64,000 nt of DNA from Streptomyces griseus subsp. griseus (GCF_003610995.1 NZ_CP032543.1:4712001-4776000), one strand, 5' to 3'; numbered from the stretch's first letter, positions 7,693 through 16,200 are shown. A program made the numbers and translations. The notes: generated from the sequence alone by a model not told the origin.

Positions 7693-8460
7693 TCAGAAGC
7701 GACGCGTGATGAGCGCGCGCTTCACCTCCTGGATCGCCTTGGTGACCTCGATGCCACGCGGGCAGGCGTCCGTGCAGTTGAACGTCGTACGGCAACGCCA
7801 CACGCCGTCACGGTCGTTGAGGATCTCCAGCCGCTGCTCGCCGGCCTCGTCACGCGAGTCGAAGATGAAGCGGTGCGCGTTGACGATCGCCGCCGGGCCG
7901 AAGTACTGGCCGTCGTTCCAGAACACCGGGCACGAGGACGTGCACGCGGCGCACAGGATGCACTTGGTGGTGTCGTCGAAGCGCTCGCGGTCCTCGGGGG
8001 ACTGCAGGCGCTCGCGGGTCGGCTCGTTCCCCTTGGTGATGAGGAAGGGCATGACGTCGTGGTACGCCTGGAAGAACGGGTCCATGTCGACCACGAGGTC
8101 CTTGAGGACCGTGAGGCCCTTGATGGCCTCCACCATGATCGGCTTCTCCGGGTTGATGTCCTTGATCAGCGTCTTGCAGGCGAGCCTGTTCTTGCCGTTG
8201 ATCCGCATCGCGTCGGAACCGCAGATGCCGTGCGCGCAGGAACGGCGGAACGTCAGGGTCCCGTCCAGCTCCCACTTGATCTTGTGAAGGGCGTCGAGGA
8301 CACGCTCCTTCGGGTCGATCTCGATCTGGAAGTCCTGCCACTGGACCTCGTCCGACACCTCGGGGTTGAAGCGGCGGATCCGGAACGTGGCCGTGATGAA
8401 CGGCGAGTCGGCGAAGCCGGCCTCGGCGTTGTCGGTCTTGTCCAGGGTCGGGGTAGCCAT
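7693..8460 (-). CDS. sdhB: succinate dehydrogenase iron-sulfur subunit
   Basis: Carries electrons from the flavoprotein to the membrane quinone site in complex II of the respiratory chain and TCA cycle. The 255 residues contain all cluster ligands: CAHGICGSDAM with a further Cys in RLACKTL for the [2Fe-2S] centre, then CILCAACTSSCPVFW and CTDACPRGIEV for the [4Fe-4S] and [3Fe-4S] centres. The length is normal for the family. Its ATG at 8460 overlaps the sdhA stop by one base (TGATG), so the two are translationally coupled. It is the last gene of the sdhCDAB operon. Confidence 0.97.
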   Translation of the reverse strand: MATPTLDKTDNAEAGFADSPFITATFRIRRFNPEVSDEVQWQDFQIEIDPKERVLDALHKIKWELDGTLTFRRSCAHGICGSDAMRINGKNRLACKTLIKDINPEKPIMVEAIKGLTVLKDLVVDMDPFFQAYHDVMPFLITKGNEPTRERLQSPEDRERFDDTTKCILCAACTSSCPVFWNDGQYFGPAAIVNAHRFIFDSRDEAGEQRLEILNDRDGVWRCRTTFNCTDACPRGIEVTKAIQEVKRALITRRF

Positions 8461-10214
8461 CAGTACTTACGCTCCATCGGCTGGTAGCGGGTCGTCACGA
8501 CCGGCTTGTAGTCGAGTCGGATCGACTCGACGCCGTCGGCGGCCACCTCGCGGTACGCCATGGTGTGGCGCATGAAGTTGACGTCGTCGCGGTTGGGGTA
8601 GTCCTCGCGGTAGTGACCGCCTCGGGACTCCTTGCGGGCGAGCGCGGAGACCGCCATGACCTCGGCCAGGTCGAGGAGGTTGCCCAGCTCGATGGCCTCC
8701 AGCAGGTCGGTGTTGAACCGCTTGCCCTTGTCCTGGATGGACACGTTGAGGTACCGCTCGCGCAGCTCGGCGATCTTGTCGACCGCCGTCTTGATCGTCT
8801 GCTCGGTGCGGAACACCATCACGTTGGCGTCCATGCACTCCTGGAGCTCCGTGCGCAGTTCGGCGACCCGCTCGGTGCCCGTCGAGTTGCGCAGCCGCTC
8901 CACCTGGTCGGCGACGAGCCGGGCCGGGTTCTCGGGCAACTCGACGAAATCGCTCTTCGCCGCGTACTCGGCGGCGGCGATGCCCGAGCGCTTGCCGAAG
9001 ACGTTGATGTCGAGGAGTGAGTTGGTGCCCAGGCGGTTGGCGCCGTGCACGGAGACACAGGCGACCTCGCCGGCGGCGTACAGGCCGGGCACGACGGTGG
9101 TGTTGTCGGCCAGCACCTCGCCCTCGACGTTGGTCGGGATGCCGCCCATGGCGTAGTGCGCGGTCGGCTGGATCGGGATCGGGTCCGTGTAGGGCTCGAT
9201 GCCGAGGTAGGTCCGGGCGAACTCGGTGATGTCCGGGAGCTTGGCGTCCAGCTGCTCCGGCGGCAGGTGCGTCAGGTCCAGGTACACGTGGTCCCCGGCC
9301 GGACCGCAGCCGCGGCCCTCGCGGATCTCCGTGTAGATGGAGCGCGAGACGACGTCACGCGAGGCGAGGTCCTTCATGACCGGCGCGTACTTCTCCATGA
9401 AGCGCTCGCCGTCCTTGTTGCGGAGGATGCCGCCCTCACCGCGGGCGCCCTCCGTCAGCAGGATGCCCATGCGCCAGATGCCCGTCGGGTGGAACTGGAA
9501 GAACTCCATGTCCTCCAGCGGCAGGCCGCGCCGGTAGCAGGCGGCCTGGCCGTCGCCGGTCAGGGTGTGGGCGTTGGACGTCACCTTGAAGAACTTGCCG
9601 GTGCCGCCGGAGGCGTAGATGACCGACTTCGCCTGGAAGACGTGGATCTCGCCGGTCGCCAGCTCGAACGCGACGACGCCGGCGGACTTCTTGACCCCGT
9701 CGACCTCGGTGATCAGCTGGTCCAGGACGTAGAACTCGTTGAAGAACTCCACGCCTTCCTTGACGCAGTTCTGGTACAGCGTCTGGAGGATCATGTGGCC
9801 GGTGCGGTCGCCCGAGTAGCAGGCGCGACGGACCGGGGCCTCGCCATGGCTGCGGGTGTGACCACCGAAGCGGCGCTGGTCGATCCTGCCCTCGGGCGTG
9901 CGGCCGAACGGCAGGCCCATCTTCTCCAGGTCGAGGACGGCGTCGATGGCCTCCTTCGCCAGGATCTCGGCGGCGTCCTGGTCGACCAGGTAGTCGCCGC
10001 CCTTGATCGTGTCGAAGGTGTGCCACTCCCAGTTGTCCTCCTCCACGTTGGCGAGCGCGGCGGCCATACCGCCCTGCGCGGCGCCCGTGTGGGAGCGGGT
10101 GGGGTAGAGCTTCGTCAGCACGGCGGTACGGCTGCGCTTGGTGGCCTCGATGGCCGCGCGCATACCGGCGCCGCCGGCTCCGACGATGACGGTGTCGTAC
10201 TTGTGGATCTGCAT
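8460..10214 (-). CDS. sdhA: succinate dehydrogenase flavoprotein subunit
   Basis: Oxidises succinate to fumarate on the cytoplasmic face of the membrane. The 584-residue sequence begins with the FAD dinucleotide fold YDTVIVGAGGAGMRAAIEAT; RSHTGAAQGG contains the His expected to hold FAD covalently. Further active-site motifs are GGHTRSHGEAPVRR, HPTGIW and ARGEGGILRNKDGE, and the C-terminal helical domain ends in YKPVVTTRYQPMERKY. Length and motifs are normal for actinobacterial complex II. It sits between sdhD (gap of about 30 bases) and sdhB (1-base overlap). Confidence 0.97.
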   Translation of the reverse strand: MQIHKYDTVIVGAGGAGMRAAIEATKRSRTAVLTKLYPTRSHTGAAQGGMAAALANVEEDNWEWHTFDTIKGGDYLVDQDAAEILAKEAIDAVLDLEKMGLPFGRTPEGRIDQRRFGGHTRSHGEAPVRRACYSGDRTGHMILQTLYQNCVKEGVEFFNEFYVLDQLITEVDGVKKSAGVVAFELATGEIHVFQAKSVIYASGGTGKFFKVTSNAHTLTGDGQAACYRRGLPLEDMEFFQFHPTGIWRMGILLTEGARGEGGILRNKDGERFMEKYAPVMKDLASRDVVSRSIYTEIREGRGCGPAGDHVYLDLTHLPPEQLDAKLPDITEFARTYLGIEPYTDPIPIQPTAHYAMGGIPTNVEGEVLADNTTVVPGLYAAGEVACVSVHGANRLGTNSLLDINVFGKRSGIAAAEYAAKSDFVELPENPARLVADQVERLRNSTGTERVAELRTELQECMDANVMVFRTEQTIKTAVDKIAELRERYLNVSIQDKGKRFNTDLLEAIELGNLLDLAEVMAVSALARKESRGGHYREDYPNRDDVNFMRHTMAYREVAADGVESIRLDYKPVVTTRYQPMERKY

Positions 10215-10243
10215 GGTTTCCTCTGGTCCCTCTGTCCCGGCGC

Positions 10244-10726
10244 CTAGCGGATGTTCGGGTCGAAGGTGAAGATCACCAGCGTGCCCAGCAGGACGGTGAA
10301 CACCGTGGCGGTGTACAGGAGCATCTTCAGCCAGAAGCGGGTCTTGTCCCGTTCGGCGTAGTCGTTGATGACCGTACGGAGGCCGTTGGCGCCGTGGAGC
10401 ATGGCGAGCCAGAGCATCGTCAGGTCCCAGACCTGCCAGAACGGCGAGGCCCAGCGGCCCGCCACGAAGGCGAAGCCGATCTTGGAGACACCGCCGTCGA
10501 GCACCAGCTGGATCAGCAGGTGGCCGAGGACGAGGACGACCAGGACGATGCCCGACAGGCGCATGAAGAGCCAGGCGTACATCTCGAAGTTGGTGCGCGA
10601 TCCCTTGGGCGTCTTGGCGGTCCGCTTGCGCGGGGGCTCGATCACCGGGGCCGGGTGGTCGACGTCGTACAGGCTCACGCCCTCGACGTCGCCGATCGCG
10701 GCTGCGGAAGAAGTCTCGCTGGACAT
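10244..10726 (-). CDS. sdhD: succinate dehydrogenase membrane anchor subunit D
   Basis: Membrane anchor that with SdhC binds haem and quinone. The protein has 160 residues from the ATG at 10726. The first 55 residues are a hydrophilic extension (MSSETSSAAAIGDVEG...), followed by three helices (LSGIVLVVLVLGHLLIQLVL; LTMLWLAMLHGANGLRTVI; MLLYTATVFTVLLGTLVIF). The LHGANGLR segment in helix two carries the conserved His-rich haem/quinone-side motif. Five bases separate it from sdhC upstream, and it precedes sdhA. An open extension upstream is antisense noise. Confidence 0.92.
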   Translation of the reverse strand: MSSETSSAAAIGDVEGVSLYDVDHPAPVIEPPRKRTAKTPKGSRTNFEMYAWLFMRLSGIVLVVLVLGHLLIQLVLDGGVSKIGFAFVAGRWASPFWQVWDLTMLWLAMLHGANGLRTVINDYAERDKTRFWLKMLLYTATVFTVLLGTLVIFTFDPNIR

Positions 10727-10731
10727 GGGCC

Positions 10732-11112
10732 TCAGCTCCCGAAGACGTCGCGTACGGCGTGACCGAGGACGGGGTACAGGGCCCCGACCATCAGCACGAT
10801 CCAGATGCCCACCACGGTCCAGAGCATCTGCTTCTGGAGTCGCGGGCCCTTGGCCCAGAAGTCCACGGCGATGATCCGGAGACCGTTCAGCGCGTGGAAG
10901 AGAATCGCGGCCACCAGGCCGTATTCGAGGAGCGCGACGATCGGCGTCTTGTACGTGGCCACGACGTCGTCGTAGGCCTCGGGGGAGACGCGGACAAGAG
11001 CGGTGTCCAGGACATGTACGAACAGGAAGAAGAAAATGAGGACACCGGTGACTCGATGAGCCACCCAGGACCACATGCCTTCCCGGCCGCGGTACAGCGT
11101 TCCAGCCGGCAC
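10732..11112 (-). CDS. sdhC: succinate dehydrogenase cytochrome b subunit C
   Basis: Cytochrome b556-type subunit of complex II, 126 residues. I start at the GTG at 11112 (VPAGTLYRGREGMWSW), which has GGAGGG about 8 bases ahead; an upstream GTG/ATG would add 25 low-complexity residues. WVAHRVTGVLIFFFLFVH and FHALNGLRII hold the conserved histidines that ligate haem, and three helices span the protein. First gene of sdhCDAB. The leader (11113-11204) has TACGAT at 11204-11199 as a likely -10 element. Confidence 0.93.
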   Translation of the reverse strand: MPAGTLYRGREGMWSWVAHRVTGVLIFFFLFVHVLDTALVRVSPEAYDDVVATYKTPIVALLEYGLVAAILFHALNGLRIIAVDFWAKGPRLQKQMLWTVVGIWIVLMVGALYPVLGHAVRDVFGS

Positions 11113-11339
11113 GGAAGAACCCTCCGGGAGCGGGGATTGGGGTCGGCCGGCTTGACTGTCGGTCTGACCCGGCCGGGTACGGTCCACCGGCCCCGGCCAT
11201 CGTAGCGACGCTTTGTCGGTTCGTTCGCGCCGGGGCCTCTGGTGTGATCAAAGTGGCAATCAAACAGGCACGTACGGGCTAGAGCGGCCCTGCCCCGGGC
11301 GCTGTCCCCGGACCCTTCTCCGGCCGGGCGCCGCCCGGG

Positions 11340-11864
11340 TCACCAGCCCTCGGCCACCAGCTCGGTCAGCCTGCTCCGGGCGAGTCGTCGCAGCTCCTCG
11401 GCGGTCACCGCCCGCTCCTCGTCCACCTCGTGCGTCAGCCGGACCCGGATGGAGGCCAGGACCTGGTCCACCTCCTGCGAGGGCGGGCAGACGTCCAGGC
11501 AGATCACGAAGGAATGGCCGAATCTGCTCTCGTACGCCGCGTGCGCCGCCCGCAGCGCGAGGTGGGCGGCGCGGGGCGCGTCGTGGTGCAGGCAGGGGGC
11601 GGGCTCGGCGGCGAGCGCCTCGGCGATGTCGCGGGCGGCCAGGTCGTACCCCGCCTCGTCGGAGGCGGCCAGCAGGGACGCCAGGTCCGGGAAGGGGCGG
11701 TGGGCGGCCATCCGGTGGGCCCAGCGGCGGCTGCCGCAGCACTCCAGGAGCGCGGCCTCGGCGGTGGTGAAGGGCGCCTCGTTGAACCGGGCGAGACCGG
11801 CGGCCAGGCCGGCCGGGGGTACGCCGAAGACCCCGCCGGCCTGCGGCGGACGGCGGTGCTGCAC
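11340..11864 (-). CDS. 2-oxo-4-hydroxy-4-carboxy-5-ureidoimidazoline (OHCU) decarboxylase
   Basis: Purine catabolism enzyme that converts OHCU, the product of urate oxidation and hydrolysis, to S-allantoin. The 174-residue sequence shows the family pattern LARFNEAPFTTAEAALLECC then GSRRWAHRMAAHRPF with the catalytic His (AHRPFPD), and near the C-terminus ESRFGHSFVICLDV, RVRLTHEVDEERAVTAEELR. Starts are ambiguous: GTG at 11864 gives an 11-residue Gln/Arg/Pro tail; internal GTGs (VFGV, VPPAG) are equally plausible. It stands alone, with no urate oxidase or transthyretin-like hydrolase gene beside it in this window, which is unusual because these usually cluster in Streptomyces. Confidence 0.82.
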   Translation of the reverse strand: MQHRRPPQAGGVFGVPPAGLAAGLARFNEAPFTTAEAALLECCGSRRWAHRMAAHRPFPDLASLLAASDEAGYDLAARDIAEALAAEPAPCLHHDAPRAAHLALRAAHAAYESRFGHSFVICLDVCPPSQEVDQVLASIRVRLTHEVDEERAVTAEELRRLARSRLTELVAEGW

Positions 11865-12348
11865 GGGTATGGCGCAGGGCCCGGCCGTGGGCGTGGACTG
11901 CTTGGGCAGGCCGGCGGGGGACTCGCTGGACCTGGACAGCGTGGACTCCTCGAATCAACGACATCTATGCCCCCGGAGACGGGCAGGAGGGCGACAAGGT
12001 TGCCCGACGGGGGCGTGTACGGGAGGAAACCGAGACGCGCGGGGGTGGGAGTGCGGCGTTCCCGGGCGGAGGTGAAGGGGTTCTCGGGGTGGAAGTGAAG
12101 AGAGGGACGAATGTGCCGCAACGCTAGCGAGATCGGTCGGCGGCCGTCCGGGGGAACGGCCAAAAATCACCCGAACGGGAGAGTTTCGGAACGTTTGACG
12201 GCCGCCTGACCTGCGAGGTCCGGGGTTCTCTACGCTCCGTGCCCGTTCTCGGTGGGCGGATTGACGGCAAAAATGTCAATCTTTCAGCCTATTCACCCGA
12301 CTCTGACCCCTAGCTGACCCTGGCCCCTACTCCGGAGGGATCTGACCG
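11865..12348. other. 484-base intergenic region between divergent uraD-like and hexosaminidase genes
   Basis: No gene is supported here. The left part (11865-12110) is GC-rich with only shadow frames. From 12160 to 12320 the composition drops and contains a 23-base dyad GATTGAC-N9-GTCAATC at 12259-12281, whose first arm includes TTGACG. The ribosome site GGAGGG at 12331-12340 serves the hexosaminidase gene. No DasR-type box (ACTGGTCTAGACCAGT-like) was seen. Confidence 0.5.
12259..12281. promoter_or_regulatory. dyad GATTGAC-N9-GTCAATC upstream of the hexosaminidase gene
   Basis: Perfect 7-base arms separated by nine A-rich bases, 68 bases before the hexosaminidase start. The left arm includes a TTGACG -35-like hexamer and TATTCA at 12290-12295 is a possible -10, although the spacing is long. 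A regulator binding site is inferred. Confidence 0.4.
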
Positions 12349-13959
12349 ATGTCGCCCACGCGAGGTGCCCTCGTCACCGGCGCGGCCGTCACCGCCGCGG
12401 CCGCCGTCGTCCTCACCGTCGTCGTCTGGCCGGAAGGCTCCGGGAGCCACCCCTCCCGCGACGCGGCGTCACCGTCCGGGACCTCCGCCACGGCGGCCGC
12501 CCCGTCGCCCTCCCGCAGCTACCCGCTCTCCAGCACGCCCAGCACCATCCCGGCGGTCCGCGAGCACACCGCCGCGCGCGGTCCGGGCTGGCAGCCGGGG
12601 AAGGGCAGCTCCATCGTCATAGCCAAGGGCAGCCAGGTCCTCGCCGACGAGGCCCAGCTGCTCGCCAAAGAGCTGAAGCTGCCGTACCGGGGGGCCCAGG
12701 CGCCCCGCGCGGGGGACGTGGAGCTGGCGCTCGGCGCGAAGGACCAGGGGCCCGCGGAGTCGTACACGCTCACCGTCCGGGACCGTAAGGTGAAGATCAC
12801 CGGTCCCGACGAGTCGGGCGTGTTCTACGGCACCCGCACCCTCAAGCAGTCGCTCAAGGCCGACAGGACCGTGCCGGAGGGTGTCGTCAACGACCGGCCC
12901 GACCGGCCGCAGCGCGGGCTCAACCTCGACATCGCGCGCAAGCACTACAGCGCGGGGTGGATCGAGGACCGCATACGCGAGATGGGCGACCTCAAGCTCA
13001 ACCAGCTCGGCCTGCACTTCTCCGACGACCAGGCGTTCCGCATCGAGTCCAAGACCCACCCCGAGGTCGTCTCGGACGAGGCCCTCACCCAGGACGAGGT
13101 CCGCCGCATCGTCGGCCTCGCCGGCAGCCTGCACATCGAGGTCGTCCCCGAGATCGACTCGCCCGGACACCTCGGCGCGGTGCTGCGGGCCCACCCCGAC
13201 CTCCAGCTCCGCAACACCCAGGGCCGGGAGTCGCGGGGGTCCATCGACATCTCGAAGCCGGGCGCGGCGAAGCTGGTCGACGAGCTGCTGGACGAGTACA
13301 CCGAGCTCTTCCCCGGCAGGTTCTGGCATCTGGGCGCCGACGAGTACCAGGCGCTGATGGTCCGCGACCCGGCCGCCTCCTACCCGCAGCTCCAGCGGGC
13401 CGCCGAGCGGAAGTACGGCTCCGGCGCCACCATCGAGGACCTCGCCACGGGCTGGCTGAACGACCGGGCCGAGGTGGTGGAGCCCAAGGGCCGCACCGCC
13501 AAGGCGTGGAACGACGGCCTCTTCCGCGACTCGAAGGTCAAGGCCGCCAAGAACATCGAGATCGAATACTGGACCGGCAAGGAGATCGGCGCCCGGCCCC
13601 CGCAGGAGTACCTCGCCGAGGGCTACAAGATGCTCAACCTCAACGACGAGTTCCTCTACTACGTGCTCGGCGAGCCGAACGACTTCGTCTACCCGACCGG
13701 CAAGCGGATCTACGAGCAGTGGACCCCGATGGTGCTGCGCGGCACCGAGCCGGTGGCGGAGCGCTACTCGCCGCAGATTCTCGGCGGCCGGTTCGCCGTC
13801 TGGGGCGACCTGCCGAACGCCCAGACCACCCAGCAGGTCGCGGACGGCATCCGGATGCCGCTCGTGGCGACCTCGCAGAAGCTGTGGGACCCGCGGAAGC
13901 CCGAGCTGACCTGGGCACAGTTCCAGGAGCTGGCGGGCCGGACGGGCAGCGCGGGCTGA
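12349..13959 (+). CDS. secreted beta-N-acetylhexosaminidase, GH20
   Basis: Glycoside hydrolase of 536 residues that releases terminal GlcNAc or GalNAc from chitin or wall oligomers outside the cell. ATG at 12349 follows GGAGGG. Residues 10-32 form a signal or anchor helix (VTGAAVTAAAAVVLTVVVW), then a Ser/Pro/Ala linker, an N-terminal GH20b-type domain (residues 70-185), and the catalytic barrel starting at DRPQRGLNLDIARKHYS. The catalytic Asp-Glu pair is present in FWHLGADEYQ near residue 330, supporting substrate-assisted catalysis. No signal-peptidase II Cys is seen. The gene ends in a strong hairpin and stands alone. Confidence 0.92.
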   Translation: MSPTRGALVTGAAVTAAAAVVLTVVVWPEGSGSHPSRDAASPSGTSATAAAPSPSRSYPLSSTPSTIPAVREHTAARGPGWQPGKGSSIVIAKGSQVLADEAQLLAKELKLPYRGAQAPRAGDVELALGAKDQGPAESYTLTVRDRKVKITGPDESGVFYGTRTLKQSLKADRTVPEGVVNDRPDRPQRGLNLDIARKHYSAGWIEDRIREMGDLKLNQLGLHFSDDQAFRIESKTHPEVVSDEALTQDEVRRIVGLAGSLHIEVVPEIDSPGHLGAVLRAHPDLQLRNTQGRESRGSIDISKPGAAKLVDELLDEYTELFPGRFWHLGADEYQALMVRDPAASYPQLQRAAERKYGSGATIEDLATGWLNDRAEVVEPKGRTAKAWNDGLFRDSKVKAAKNIEIEYWTGKEIGARPPQEYLAEGYKMLNLNDEFLYYVLGEPNDFVYPTGKRIYEQWTPMVLRGTEPVAERYSPQILGGRFAVWGDLPNAQTTQQVADGIRMPLVATSQKLWDPRKPELTWAQFQELAGRTGSAG

Positions 13960-13977
13960 CCGCACCCGGGCCGGCCG

Positions 13978-14026
13978 GCGGACCGTAGCCCGTGGACATC
14001 GGCGCCGTCCGCGGGCTACGGTCCGC
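13978..14026 (+). terminator. terminator hairpin after the hexosaminidase gene
   Basis: GCGGACCGTAGCCCG (13978-13992) and CGGGCTACGGTCCGC (14012-14026) form a perfect 15-base stem with a 19-base loop, 18 bases after the hexosaminidase stop. Confidence 0.75.
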
Positions 14027-14087
14027 CGACCGCGCTCCTGGGGAGGGACGTGAGAGGCCACCGGCCACGCCCCGCGGGGAACGCCTC

Positions 14088-14531
14088 ATGCTCTGCACCC
14101 GCTGCCGTATCAGAACGGCCGTCACCGACGACGGCCTCCGCACCTTCTGCCCGGGCACCCGGCCCCCGCTGCCCGACGGCCGGGTGGCCGACGGGATCTG
14201 CAGGGGCAGCGCCCCCACCGGCCGCGAGGGCGGCCGGGGCGCGGTGTCGGAGGTGCTGCTCGACGTCCGGTGGGGCCTGTGGCTCGCGTCGACCGTCTTC
14301 GGCCAGTTCACCGCGCGGATGACGGGGAGCTCCGAGACGCCGGGACAGACCGCGCAGGGCCTCGCACCGGTGGCGTCCGCCGACGTGCTGGAGATCGTCG
14401 CCGCGGTGCCCGCCCTCCTCTTCGTCCGTGCCCTGACCTGGATGCAGGTGGAGCGCGCCGCACTCCGCGCACCGCAGCCCGCCGCCGTGCGGCCGGGACC
14501 GGCCGACGCCGCTCCGGGATGCCGTAGCTGA
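14088..14531 (+). CDS. shortened DUF4328-like membrane protein with N-terminal zinc ribbon
   Basis: Predicted 147-residue protein, ATG at 14088 after GGGGA. It begins with a short zinc-ribbon-like head (MLCTRCRIRTAV, with another Cys at FCPG). The C-terminal half reads WGLWLASTVFGQFTARM ... ADVLEIVAAVPALLFVRAL followed by TWMQVERA, which matches my knowledge of the end of DUF4328 membrane proteins. Full members have about 200 or more residues with additional helices between the head and this part; here the head joins directly via about 35 Gly/Arg-rich residues. I read it as an internal deletion derivative, probably non-functional or minimal. The alternative is an unrelated small two-helix protein. 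Confidence 0.6.
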   Translation: MLCTRCRIRTAVTDDGLRTFCPGTRPPLPDGRVADGICRGSAPTGREGGRGAVSEVLLDVRWGLWLASTVFGQFTARMTGSSETPGQTAQGLAPVASADVLEIVAAVPALLFVRALTWMQVERAALRAPQPAAVRPGPADAAPGCRS

Positions 14532-14591
14532 CGCCGTAGTGACGATTTTCAGCCATTCGGCGCAGTACGCGGTAGACCGAGGGAGACGTCG

Positions 14592-15173
14592 ATGAGTCTG
14601 CTGGAACTGATCGAACGCGCCGACGAGCGAGCGCTCGCCGCCAGCGCTGTGGCCTGCCTGGACCGCTGCCTGCCGCTGCTGGCCGGACCGGACGGGCCCG
14701 AACCTCTGCGTCCGCTCTGGGCGAGCTGTGCGGACGGGCGGGAATGGGCCATCCGCCTCGCGGCCGTCCGTACGGAGATGGACCACGAACCCGTCACCGA
14801 CGGACCGGCCGCACGGGTGCGCGCGATGCTGGGGGCCGCCCCCTCCGACTTCGCCCCCGCCCCGCTGCGGGAGTGGGCGGACGCCTGCTCGCTGGTGGCG
14901 CTGGAGGTCCACGGCTGGTTCGACACCCCGGACGGGGAGCCTCCGCAGGACGCGGCCGACCTGCTGAAGGCGGCGCGCGCGGGCGAGCCGGGCGGCGTGG
15001 GCCCGCTGGTGGCGGGGGAGTTGGAGCGCCAGGTCCGCGTCCTGGAGATCCTGGCGGAGACCAGCGGCACGACGGGCGGCGGAGCCGGGGTGCGTGAGGC
15101 CCTGGACCTCTCCACGGAGGGCCGCCGGGTCCTGCGCGCGGTGATGTCGCGGCGGGCCCGCATCAGGGGCTGA
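14592..15173 (+). CDS. conserved hypothetical protein, 193 residues
   Basis: Soluble, Ala/Leu/Glu-rich, mostly helical protein with no recognised domain. Start ATG at 14592 is supported by GAGGGAGAC upstream. Composition and codon bias are normal for the genome. Features seen: MSLLELIERADERALAASAV at the start, a central segment with Trp residues (PLREWADACSLVALEVHGWF) and a basic C-terminus (RVLRAVMSRRARIRG). It is convergent with the 95-residue gene that ends four bases away, so both may share a terminator. Function not assigned. Confidence 0.75.
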   Translation: MSLLELIERADERALAASAVACLDRCLPLLAGPDGPEPLRPLWASCADGREWAIRLAAVRTEMDHEPVTDGPAARVRAMLGAAPSDFAPAPLREWADACSLVALEVHGWFDTPDGEPPQDAADLLKAARAGEPGGVGPLVAGELERQVRVLEILAETSGTTGGGAGVREALDLSTEGRRVLRAVMSRRARIRG

Positions 15174-15176
15174 CGG

Positions 15177-15464
15177 TCAGCCCCCGGCCTGCGCTCCGCC
15201 TCCCCGGCCGATCCGGTCGAGGATCTCGTGGTGCAGGGACTCCAGTCCGGCCGGCGGCAGCGGGACGGGGCTGCCGGTGAGGACGTACCACTCCTCGGCG
15301 CCGGTGTACTGGACGGCGACCTCGGCGCGACCGTCGGGCCGCAGCGTGGTGGACACCGTCAGCTCACCGGTGACGACGCCCACCTCGTCGGTCATCGCCC
15401 CGCCGGGGCCCGCCTTGACGTCGTCCACGCACTGCTGCGGCTGTGCCGGGTCGGATCCGCTCAT
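15177..15464 (-). CDS. small hypothetical protein downstream of HNH nuclease gene
   Basis: Predicted 95-residue protein. It is acidic at the N-terminus and beta-strand-rich in the middle (GELTVSTTLRPDGRAEVAVQ; YTGAEEWYVLTGSP), ending in a helix and a Gly tail. Its ATG at 15464 lies 13 bases after the stop of the secreted HNH nuclease gene, so the two are probably one transcript. The arrangement could suggest an immunity or partner protein for the nuclease, but it lacks a signal peptide and I have no family match; treat the link as a guess. Confidence 0.65.
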   Translation of the reverse strand: MSGSDPAQPQQCVDDVKAGPGGAMTDEVGVVTGELTVSTTLRPDGRAEVAVQYTGAEEWYVLTGSPVPLPPAGLESLHHEILDRIGRGGGAQAGG

Positions 15465-15477
15465 GAGGTGCTTCCGT

Positions 15478-16200
15478 TCATGGGGTACAGGTGTCCAGCA
15501 TCTCTGTCAGCATGCCCTTCTCGGCCTCCGTGACCGAGAGCTCGTACGACGCCTTCACCGACACCCAAGCACGGGAGTAGGTGCACCAGTACGTCTTGGA
15601 CGGCGGCTGCCACTCGTCCGGCCCCTGGTCGCCCTTGGAACGGTTCGACGACGCCGACACCGCCAGCAGCTGGGGGCGGGTCAGGTCGTTGGCGAACTCC
15701 TTGCGCTTCTCCTGCGTCCACGCCCGGGCCCCGGAGCGCCAGGCGTTGGCGAGCGGGACCATGTGGTCGATGTCCAGGTCGCGGGCCTCGGTGAAGGCCT
15801 CGTCGTCGTAGACGCTGGTCCACTTCCCGGCGACCGCCCGGCACTCCTTGTCCCGTTCCACATCGGTGCCGTCGCGCTCCAGCACGGTCTCCCGGGTGTC
15901 GCAGGACTCGCCCTGCGCGGCCCAGTGGGGGAACTTCGCCCGGCTGTAGCCGGACATCGAACCGTGCGGGGCCACCTTCAGCCCGGCCAGCTCCTCCTCG
16001 GCCTGCCCCGTGGTGGGTATGCCCGGCAGGGTCGAGTCGTCGGCCGCCGCACCGCCGCCCGCCCCGGCGGGGGCCGATGCGGACGGCTTCCCGTCCCCCG
16101 GCTCGGGCGTCGTCGCGTCCTCGATCGCCGCACATCCGGCCACCAGGAGGACGGCGCCGATCGCCAGCCCCCGCCGCCACCAGTTCTGCCGACTCGTCAT
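15478..16200 (-). CDS. lipoprotein with DUF1524/HNH nuclease domain
   Basis: Exported nuclease-like lipoprotein of 240 residues. The ATG at 16200 (MTSRQNWWRRG) gives a lipoprotein signal with lipobox LVAGC at about residues 20-24, then an Ala/Pro/Gly linker. The catalytic half matches DUF1524: YDDEAFTEARDLDIDHMVPL with the His-Met-Val-Pro core, NAWRSGARAW, FANDLTRPQLLAVS, NRSKGDQGPDEW and WCTYSRAW. This family of secreted HNH proteins is widespread in Streptomyces and is thought to degrade extracellular DNA, but substrate is not shown here. It overlaps no neighbour and is followed by a 95-residue gene on the same strand. Confidence 0.88.
   Translation of the reverse strand: MTSRQNWWRRGLAIGAVLLVAGCAAIEDATTPEPGDGKPSASAPAGAGGGAAADDSTLPGIPTTGQAEEELAGLKVAPHGSMSGYSRAKFPHWAAQGESCDTRETVLERDGTDVERDKECRAVAGKWTSVYDDEAFTEARDLDIDHMVPLANAWRSGARAWTQEKRKEFANDLTRPQLLAVSASSNRSKGDQGPDEWQPPSKTYWCTYSRAWVSVKASYELSVTEAEKGMLTEMLDTCTP

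Noticed and set aside
15177..16200. Toxin-immunity pair made of the HNH lipoprotein and the 95-residue protein
   Set aside because: The nuclease is a generic Streptomyces secreted DUF1524 lipoprotein and the small protein shows no immunity-family features; kept only as a weak possibility.
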